From NCBI GenBank assembly GCA_009837285.1, contig VXTU01000152.1:1-36742 (forward strand): DNA of 36,742 nt, in the 5' to 3' direction. The notes under the pieces are model-generated. The model had not been told where the DNA came from. It saw only the letters and a list, made by a program, of their open reading frames with translations, and searched no databases. Positions 31,710 through 36,742 of this stretch are shown here, piece after piece. How positions within the stretch are numbered: position 1 is the stretch's first letter; each line of letters begins with the position of its first letter. This DNA is from Chloroflexota bacterium (GTDB lineage Bacteria > Chloroflexota > Dehalococcoidia > UBA2979). A program made the translations under genes and the position numbers.

Positions 31710-32013
31710 CATGGGCGCTTGTGCCCTGCCCACGCGAAGTGCGATCTGCGGATATAGTCGGCCGCTCAACAGAGTTCCCAGTGATAGGGCAGCGCGGCAG
31801 GTCGGAGCCTGCTCGGCCTGACGGCGGGTCGGGGCAGTAGCAGCACCCCCCGCCGCCGGTTCGTTGCCTGACCACCCCGACCCGCCGCGCGGCAAGTGCA
31901 TCGCGTTCGACTGACCTGCCGGACCTCGGGCCCATGCGGCCCGTGCCACCTACCGGCTATGCTGCGCCTCGGCCCCACACGCATCGACGCGGGCCGCATC
32001 GAGGAGGGCCGCG
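31710..32013. other. 304-nt gap: a repeated 34-nt sequence and control region of the flavin oxidoreductase
   Basis: I see no credible gene here. A TATAGT box lies at 31753-31758 with no matching -35. The segment 31770-31803 matches 34713-34746 at 29 of 34 positions, including 17 identical bases in a row (CAGAGTTCCCAGTGATA). On the minus strand it would encode RPAALPYHWEL, as in the small frame at 34712. TATGCT at 31958-31963, 50 nt before the ATG at 32014, is the likely -10 box of the next gene. Confidence 0.55.
31770..31803. repeat. Copy 1 of a 34-nt repeat (second copy at 34713-34746)
   Basis: It shares 29 of 34 bases with 34713-34746, same orientation, about 2.9 kb apart. Read on the minus strand both give the peptide RPAAL-x-YHWEL, which suggests two remnants of related genes rather than a regulatory site. 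Confidence 0.55.
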
Positions 32014-33255
32014 ATGCACCTGATGTACTTCACCGAGCAGCCCATGTCGGCCTACCCCGAGGACGCCGTCGGCGACGAGGGCGTCACGGCGCTCATGTTC
32101 TCCAACAGCAACTTCGACCCCGTCGCCGGCAGCCAGCTCTACAACGAGCGCCTCGTCGAGTATCAGCTCGCCGAGGAGGTGGGCTTCGACGGGATCATGC
32201 TCAACGAGCACCACAACGCGCCGTTCTGCATGCAGGCGCAGATCACCGTGTGGGCGAGCATCCTCGCGGCCGCCACGGAGCGCATCAAGATCGTGCTGCT
32301 CGGCACGCCGCTGCCGACCATCGACAACCCGCTCGGCATCTCCGAGTCGCTCTCGATGATCGACATGATCTCGAAGGGACGGCTCGTGGCGGGCATCGTG
32401 CGCGGCGCGGGGACCGAGCAGTTCGCGAACAACGTCAACCCGGCCTACAACCGCGAGCGCTTCTACGAGGCGCACGACCTGCTGGTGAAGACGTGGACGG
32501 AGCCCGGCCCGTGGCGCTGGGAGGGCGACCACTACCAGTTCCGCGTCGTGAACCCGTGGGCGCTGCCGCTGCAGAAGCCGCACCCGCGCATCTGGGTGCC
32601 GGGCGTCGCCAGCCCCGAGACCATCGTCTGGTGCGCGGAGAACCGCTACCCGTACATCTGCCTCAACACCACCATCGAGCAGACGAAGCAGATCTGGCAG
32701 CTCTACGAGGACACCGCACAGGAGGCCGGGTACACCTCGGGCCCCGAGCACCGCGGCTACCTGATCCGCGTCCATGTGCAGGACACCGAGGAGCACGCGC
32801 TGCGCAACGCCCGCCAGTACATGTGGATGCAGGGCGAGTTCACCGGCCTCGGCCACGCCGTGTGGTCGGCGCCCACCGGCTACAGCTCGCCGACGAACCG
32901 CGAGGGCGCCGTGAAGCGCGCCAACGCGCCCATCCAATCGACGCGCCGCGCGATGCCGTTCGAGGACCAGCTCCAGAACCTGCAGATCGTCGCCGGTACG
33001 CCCGACCAGGTGGTCGAGCAGATGCGCGTACTCATCGAGGAGACGCGGCCGGGCATCATGGCGCTGTGGGGCAACGACGGCCACGTCGGCCACGAGGACG
33101 CAAAGCGCTGCATCGAGCTGCTCGGGACCGAGGTGCTCCCGGCGCTGCGCGAGATCAGCGACGACCTCGGCCTCGCCGGCCCGTTCGAGGCGGACGCGCC
33201 GATCAGCTCGCGCTTCCTCGAGCCGCCCCGTATCCCCGCGGCGGCGATGGCATAG
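32014..33255 (+). CDS. LLM-class flavin-dependent oxidoreductase (luciferase-like monooxygenase)
   Basis: A 413-residue luciferase-fold protein. MHLMYFTEQPMSAYPE begins strand one; EEVGFDGIMLNEHHNAPF (about 54-71), ATERIKIVLLG and MIDMISKGRLVAGIVRG are family blocks. The EHH motif near 66-68 is the usual cofactor/substrate pocket histidine pair of alkanal- or nitrilotriacetate-type monooxygenases. VAGTPDQVVEQMRVLIEETRPG is the conserved C-terminal block. It differs strongly from the shorter paralogue at 26025, so a separate substrate is likely; FMNH2 from a separate reductase may be needed. GAGGAGGG precedes the ATG at 32014. It is followed 24 nt later by amidohydrolase B with a good ribosome site, a probable two-gene operon. 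Confidence 0.92.
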   Translation: MHLMYFTEQPMSAYPEDAVGDEGVTALMFSNSNFDPVAGSQLYNERLVEYQLAEEVGFDGIMLNEHHNAPFCMQAQITVWASILAAATERIKIVLLGTPLPTIDNPLGISESLSMIDMISKGRLVAGIVRGAGTEQFANNVNPAYNRERFYEAHDLLVKTWTEPGPWRWEGDHYQFRVVNPWALPLQKPHPRIWVPGVASPETIVWCAENRYPYICLNTTIEQTKQIWQLYEDTAQEAGYTSGPEHRGYLIRVHVQDTEEHALRNARQYMWMQGEFTGLGHAVWSAPTGYSSPTNREGAVKRANAPIQSTRRAMPFEDQLQNLQIVAGTPDQVVEQMRVLIEETRPGIMALWGNDGHVGHEDAKRCIELLGTEVLPALREISDDLGLAGPFEADAPISSRFLEPPRIPAAAMA

Positions 33256-33279
33256 GAGCGACGGCAGAGGAGCACTGCG

Positions 33280-34182
33280 ATGACCAACGACAGCGGTTCG
33301 AGCGAGATCGCCTACGGCGAGATCATCGATACCTACATCAACCTGCCCGCGGCGGAGCGCCGCACGGACATGGACCCGAACATCGAGCGCTGGTTCGGCG
33401 GGAAGTCGCCGGACCTGCTTGGCGGCGTCGGCCCCGACCGGGTCGTCGACCGGATGGACAACGCCGGCGTGCAGATGGGGCTGCTCAACGTCTCACTGGG
33501 CGCCGACAGCATCGAGAACCCGCACGTCGGCGGGTACGGCGGCGTGATGTCGATCGACGACTTCCGCGCCTCGTGTCAGCGCGTCGCGGACGCGGTGCGC
33601 GAGTACCCGGACCGCTTCCGCGGGAGCTGCAACATCGACCCGACGCAGGGCATGAACGCCGTGCGGATGGTCGAGATGGCCGTCAACGAGTTCGACTTCC
33701 GCACGATCCGCGTCATGGGCGCGCTGGTGAACATGCCGCCGAACCACCCGCTGATGTACCCCATCTACACGAAGTGCATCGAGCTCGGTATCCCGATCGT
33801 CGTCAACGTCGGGGTGCCGGGGCCTCTGCGCTTCGCGAAGTACCAGCGTCCGATGGACCTCGACGAGGTGCTCGTGACCTACCCTGAGCTGACCGTCGTC
33901 GCGACGCACATCGGGCACCCGTGGCACGTCGAGACGGTCGCGATGCTGCAGAAGCACGCGAACTTCTACCTGATGACCTCGGGCTTCTCGCCGAAGTACG
34001 TGCCGGACGAGGTGGTCCACCTCATGAACACGCGCGGTCGCGAGCGCGTGATGTGGGCCTCGGACTACGCCATCCTGACGTTCGAGCGCGCGGTCGAGGA
34101 CGGGCTCGCGCTGCAGCTGCGAGAGGGCGTGAAGCGTCGCTACATGCGCGAGAACGCCCTCGCCGTCTTCAACTGGGATTAG
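33280..34182 (+). CDS. Amidohydrolase family 2 protein lacking the HxH motif (paralogue B)
   Basis: A 300-residue TIM-barrel protein, sister to the one at 12217 and of the same length. In place of the N-terminal HxH it reads EIIDTYINLPA. Unlike paralogue A it keeps THIGHPWHVE and the Asp in MWASDYAIL, so part of the metal site may remain. Shared blocks are YPDRFRGSCNIDP, GVPGPLRF and LMNTRGRERVMWA. The family cleaves C-N or C-C bonds (decarboxylation in ACMSD), but loss of the two N-terminal His makes the usual chemistry doubtful. GAGGAG precedes the ATG at 33280. Its tight link to a flavin oxidoreductase suggests consecutive steps: oxygenation, then ring or C-C cleavage (inference). Confidence 0.87.
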   Translation: MTNDSGSSEIAYGEIIDTYINLPAAERRTDMDPNIERWFGGKSPDLLGGVGPDRVVDRMDNAGVQMGLLNVSLGADSIENPHVGGYGGVMSIDDFRASCQRVADAVREYPDRFRGSCNIDPTQGMNAVRMVEMAVNEFDFRTIRVMGALVNMPPNHPLMYPIYTKCIELGIPIVVNVGVPGPLRFAKYQRPMDLDEVLVTYPELTVVATHIGHPWHVETVAMLQKHANFYLMTSGFSPKYVPDEVVHLMNTRGRERVMWASDYAILTFERAVEDGLALQLREGVKRRYMRENALAVFNWD

Positions 34183-34227
34183 GCCGGCAGCAGGTGATGC
34201 GCGTCTTTCGCTGCCGGGCCGCGCGAG

Positions 34228-34233
34228 TCTAAT
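34228..34233 (+). promoter_or_regulatory. -10 box (TCTAAT) 6 nt before the start codon: leaderless signature
   Basis: TCTAAT matches five of six -10 consensus bases and ends 6 nt before the ATG at 34240, the same spacing as at 10541. No ribosome site is present in between. Confidence 0.4.
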
Positions 34234-34239
34234 GCGCCG

Positions 34240-34629
34240 ATGGCGCGTGGTGGTGCCCTGACGATGAACTGGCGACCCTACCTGATCCTGAGTGCCGTCG
34301 CCGCTCTCCTCATCGGAGGGGTGGCGGCGGGGCTCTACTACGGGTACTACATCCACGAGGAGCCAGTCGCGGAGTTTGAGCCGTGGCCTGCGGACATTAA
34401 GGCTCAGATGGTCGATGGCTGCGTCCAGCAGACCATTGCCACCGAGGAGCAGTGTGCATGCACTCTTGACTACTACGAGCAGAACGCATCGTTCAGCCTG
34501 TACTTGGAGTGGAGCGCGAAGGCGTTCAGTGGCCACCCGCCTGGTGATGAGAAGTACAAGGTGTTTGAGCTGGGCGGCCTGCACTGCGCGGAAACTATCA
34601 TCGTCACGCCCACGCCGGTGGCGCAGTAG
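34240..34629 (+). CDS. Membrane-anchored Cys-containing protein, hypothetical
   Basis: A 129-residue protein. One helix (about 13-37, YLILSAVAALLIGGVAAGLYY) anchors it; the rest (38-129) would be outside the cell. The exported part carries four cysteines: DGC, QCAC and GLHC, in an order suggesting two disulfides, with a conserved-looking CACTLDYYEQ stretch. I recognise no named family. The start is set at ATG 34240, which has a leaderless-type -10 box; ATG 34264 is an in-frame alternative without a ribosome site. GC content is lower than in the flanking catabolic genes. Confidence 0.6.
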   Translation: MARGGALTMNWRPYLILSAVAALLIGGVAAGLYYGYYIHEEPVAEFEPWPADIKAQMVDGCVQQTIATEEQCACTLDYYEQNASFSLYLEWSAKAFSGHPPGDEKYKVFELGGLHCAETIIVTPTPVAQ

Positions 34630-35009
34630 CGGCGGGGCGGTTGCGGAACTCGTCTAGACGCTCGTGCCCTGACCATGTGACGTGTGAGGCACGGATGTAG
34701 CCAGCCTCCCCTCAGAGTTCCCAGTGATAAGACAGCGCTGCCGGCCGCCCGTTTACGTCCCAGTCGGGCAGCTTCAAGTCGTTATCATTGCCGTGTTCTT
34801 CGACGTATTCGAGGACACGTTGGATGAGGGCCATGTCACGCTAGGTTCTGCGTACTAGACCGTACCCCAGTAGAGGATCCCCATCCTGGTGGAGCCCATT
34901 ACGCGGGAGAGCAGCAGAGCTCCCCTGCTCGCGCATGGCCACCTGTTGGCAAGTCCCCGCTGCTCGCCTGCCGCCGCTACCATGGGCGCCGGAGAGCACG
35001 GAGGTACCC
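34630..35009. other. 380-nt stretch with only a short minus-strand frame
   Basis: Apart from the 40-codon frame at 34712-34834 and the repeat copy at 34713-34746, I see no gene. Base composition is clearly less GC-rich than the rest of the window from about 34640 to 34870, as expected for decayed or foreign DNA. TACCAT at 34978-34983 may be the -10 box of the dehydrogenase gene. Confidence 0.5.
34712..34834 (-). pseudogene. Short 40-codon frame, probable remnant of a small helical protein gene
   Basis: The frame reads MALIQRVLEYVEEHG, then NDNDLKLPDWDVNGR and PAALSYHWEL followed by TGA. The plan (D-M-x-L-I-x-x-x-L-x-x-V/I-E near the start, then a YH motif) faintly recalls DUF2513-type proteins, in which YH is followed by LL-x-x-AGL. 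Here a stop comes directly after YHWEL, so it looks truncated to about half length. A stop codon also lies two codons upstream of the ATG. It is too short for firm assignment. The last 34 nt are repeated at 31770-31803. Confidence 0.4.
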
Positions 35010-36104
35010 ATGCCCACGTCAGCCCGCGTCGTCGTCGTCCCGGAGGGCCCCGGCCGCCTGCGCATCGAGGAGGTCGAGCTGCCCGACCCCGGGCCGTACC
35101 AGGTCGTGGTGAAGCAGTTCGCGAGCGGCGTCTGCCACTCGCAGCTGCACCAGATGCACGGCCCACGCCCCTCGCAGGCGCTGCTCGGCCACGAGTCGAC
35201 CGGCGTCGTGGTCGCCGCCGGCTCCGAGGTGAGCCACGTCAAGGAGGGCGACCGCGTCATGGTGACGTGGGTGCCTCGCGACCCCCAGGAGACGCGCATT
35301 GCCGAGGGCGTGAGCCTCACGCTCGGCGACGGCAGCGTCGCCACCACGCCCGGCTGCTTCACGTGGGCCGACAACACCATCGCCGACGAGCAGTACGTCG
35401 TGCCGATGCCGGCCGACACGCCGGTGGACGTCACCTCGATCATCGGCTGCGCGGTCATGACCGGCGCTGGCGCGGTGTACCACACGGCCGCCGTACAGCG
35501 TGGCGAGAGCGTTGCCGTGTTCGGCGTCGGCGGCGTGGGCCTGTCGGCCATCGCCGCAGCGGCTGTCGTCGGGGCGGACCCGATCATCGCCGTCGACCTG
35601 AACGAGGAGAAGCTGGACTTCGCGAAGCAGTTCGGCGCGACCATCGGCGTCAACGCTTCCGAGGTCGACCCCGTGGCCCGCATCCACGAGCTGACACAGC
35701 ACCCGACCGACCTCAAGCGCGACGGCTCCCCGGTCTCCGGCGCCGACTACGCCTTCGACTGCATCGGCCTGCGCGTGACGATGGAGCAGATCCTGCCGGC
35801 CGTGCGCGGCGGCGTGCTCGGCCACAGCACGGGCGGCACCGCGGTGCTCGTCGGCGTGCCGCAGACGCCCGTCGAGCTCGACGCGCGCGACCTGCTGGTC
35901 ACCGAGAAGAAGTACATCGGCAGCATCGGCGGCTCGTGCAGCCCCGACCGCGACTTCCCGATGTTCCTGCGCTGGTTCAACGAAGGCGAACTGGACCTCG
36001 ACGCGCTCGTGACCGCTCGTTACCCGCTGGACGCCATCAACGAGGCGACCGACGCGCTCGAGGCGGGCGAGATCTCCGGGCGCTCGATCCTCGAAATCGA
36101 CTAG
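35010..36104 (+). CDS. Zinc-type alcohol dehydrogenase (MDR superfamily)
   Basis: A 364-residue medium-chain dehydrogenase. The catalytic zinc ligands are visible as Cys42 (SGVCHSQ), His61-Glu62 (LGHES) and Cys147 (IIGCAVMTGAGAV), the class III-like arrangement. The Rossmann motif GVGGVG is at 172-177 and the NAD-specifying acid follows in IAVDLNEEK. The four-cysteine structural zinc lobe is absent: the region around 100-120 (LGDGSVATTPGCFTW) has only one Cys. The ending ATDALEAGEISGRSIL is typical. It oxidises an alcohol or reduces an aldehyde; the substrate is unknown. GGAGG lies 5 nt before the ATG at 35010; an in-frame ATG at 34935 has no site. It may pair with the following MFS carrier. 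Confidence 0.93.
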   Translation: MPTSARVVVVPEGPGRLRIEEVELPDPGPYQVVVKQFASGVCHSQLHQMHGPRPSQALLGHESTGVVVAAGSEVSHVKEGDRVMVTWVPRDPQETRIAEGVSLTLGDGSVATTPGCFTWADNTIADEQYVVPMPADTPVDVTSIIGCAVMTGAGAVYHTAAVQRGESVAVFGVGGVGLSAIAAAAVVGADPIIAVDLNEEKLDFAKQFGATIGVNASEVDPVARIHELTQHPTDLKRDGSPVSGADYAFDCIGLRVTMEQILPAVRGGVLGHSTGGTAVLVGVPQTPVELDARDLLVTEKKYIGSIGGSCSPDRDFPMFLRWFNEGELDLDALVTARYPLDAINEATDALEAGEISGRSILEID

Positions 36105-36124
36105 GCCCCCGGCGGGCATCCAAC

Positions 36125-36177
36125 CCCCTCAGCCGCTGACCAATGGCGATCTCCGCACGGGTGCAGCGGCTGAGGGG
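36125..36177 (+). promoter_or_regulatory. 14-bp perfect inverted repeat enclosing the start codon of the last MFS gene
   Basis: CCCCTCAGCCGCTG (36125-36138) and CAGCGGCTGAGGGG (36164-36177) pair perfectly around a 25-nt loop that contains the ATG at 36143 and a GTG at 36161. It may be the terminator of the dehydrogenase gene, or a leader hairpin affecting translation. If it is only a terminator, the MFS gene would need a start inside or after it. Confidence 0.55.
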
Positions 36178-36742
36178 CGTCTACTACGGCTGGTGGCTCC
36201 TCGCGGGGTCGATCGTCGCGATGACGCTCGGCAGCGGGGTGTCGTTCTGGTCCGTCGGCCTCTACATCGAGCCCCTCGAAAGCGACTTCGGGTGGTCGCG
36301 GGGCGAGGTGTCGGGCGCGATCTCGATCGTGCTGCTCTCCGGTGGGGTTGCCGGGCCGTTCGTCGGTCGCTGGGTCGACACGCGCGGGGCGCGCAAGGTG
36401 ATCCTGTTCGGCGCCGTCACCACGGCCGCGACGTATGTGCTGCTCGCGACGACCACGGAGCTCTGGCAGTGGTACGTCTACTCGGCCATCAACGGCGTGT
36501 TCCGCCAGATGATGTTCTTCATCCCGTTCCAGGCGCTGATCTCGAGGTGGTTCGACCGCCGGCGCGGGGTCGCGCTCAGCATCCTCGGGACGGGGTTCTC
36601 GCTCGGCGGTGTCGTGGTCGTGCCGCCGATGCGGCTCGTCGTCGACAACATCGGGTGGGAGGCGTCGTTCGTCTTCTCCGCCATCGCCATCCTCGTCGTC
36701 TTCGTCCCGATCGGCGCGCTGCTCGTGCGCAACGACCCCAAC
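36143..36742 (+). CDS. MFS transporter, YGW (OFA-like) type; 3' end outside window
   Basis: The first 200 codons of a carrier are present, open to the window edge. VYYGWWLLAGSIVAM begins helix one; LYIEPLESDFGWSRGEVSG, the loop motif GRWVDTRGARK and RWFDRRRGVALS match the other YGW carriers in the window. About six membrane helices are visible. The N-terminus is much shorter than in the three sisters, which carry 30-60 extra residues. No ribosome site precedes ATG 36143 or GTG 36161, so the start is uncertain. It probably carries an organic acid (inference). Confidence 0.85.
   Translation, partial: MAISARVQRLRGVYYGWWLLAGSIVAMTLGSGVSFWSVGLYIEPLESDFGWSRGEVSGAISIVLLSGGVAGPFVGRWVDTRGARKVILFGAVTTAATYVLLATTTELWQWYVYSAINGVFRQMMFFIPFQALISRWFDRRRGVALSILGTGFSLGGVVVVPPMRLVVDNIGWEASFVFSAIAILVVFVPIGALLVRNDPN

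Noticed and set aside
31766-31999. A 77-codon minus-strand frame ending in PYHWELC
   Set aside because: Only the last dozen codons resemble the 34712 frame; the rest is Arg-rich low-complexity sequence without a ribosome site.

Overview
The window is about 36.7 kb of very GC-rich bacterial chromosome, densely packed with genes on both strands and almost free of intergenic DNA. The content suggests an aerobic heterotroph with many lineage-specific paralogues: six enoyl-CoA hydratase/isomerase proteins, five MFS transporters (four of one 'YGW' type), two luciferase-like flavin oxidoreductases and two unusual amidohydrolases. It also has a molybdenum hydroxylase large subunit, an auracyanin-like copper lipoprotein and a PuuD-like membrane protein. 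This mix resembles uncultured Chloroflexota (Dehalococcoidia, SAR202-like or related soil/water groups). That assignment is inferred from gene content only; a GC-rich actinobacterium is the main alternative. I see no rRNA, tRNA, CRISPR array, transposase, integrase or phage gene.

Layout. Positions 1-2632 (minus strand) carry an NDP-forming acyl-CoA synthetase (cut by the window edge), a VanW protein and an enoyl-CoA hydratase. Positions 2762-6869 (plus) hold an S15-family hydrolase and the Mo hydroxylase large subunit, followed by tandem hairpins and a palindromic repeat element. Positions 7382-12516 (plus) hold a cupredoxin lipoprotein, a PuuD-like protein, exonuclease III, an enoyl-CoA hydratase, a netrin-like secreted protein and a second hydratase whose stop codon is missing where a repeat begins. 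Positions 12217-14893 (minus) hold an amidohydrolase lacking the usual metal ligands and a VWA lipoprotein.

Positions 15156-17479 (plus) are an MFS transporter overlapped by nudC. Positions 17542-23927 are mostly minus: a PaaG-like hydratase, two MFS transporters and a large membrane protein with internal repeats, with one small plus-strand membrane protein between. Positions 24046-29718 (plus) hold a small membrane protein, a tight ECH-ECH-flavin oxidoreductase operon, a methyltransferase and an MFS_3 exporter. Positions 29747-30461 are a Phd/VapC toxin-antitoxin pair with an obvious palindromic operator. Positions 30532-36742 (plus) hold an SDR, a flavin oxidoreductase + amidohydrolase operon, small membrane proteins, a zinc-type dehydrogenase and the start of another MFS transporter.

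How the genes may work together (inference): import by MFS carriers, activation to CoA esters, oxidation by flavin, molybdenum and SDR/MDR enzymes, hydration or isomerisation by the crotonase paralogues, and cleavage by hydrolases. This would suit breakdown of several carboxylic or alicyclic compounds. No substrate can be read from the sequence. Translation signals are mostly clear Shine-Dalgarno sites with frequent GTG or TTG starts, but three genes show a -10 box 6-8 nt before the start codon, as expected for leaderless mRNAs.
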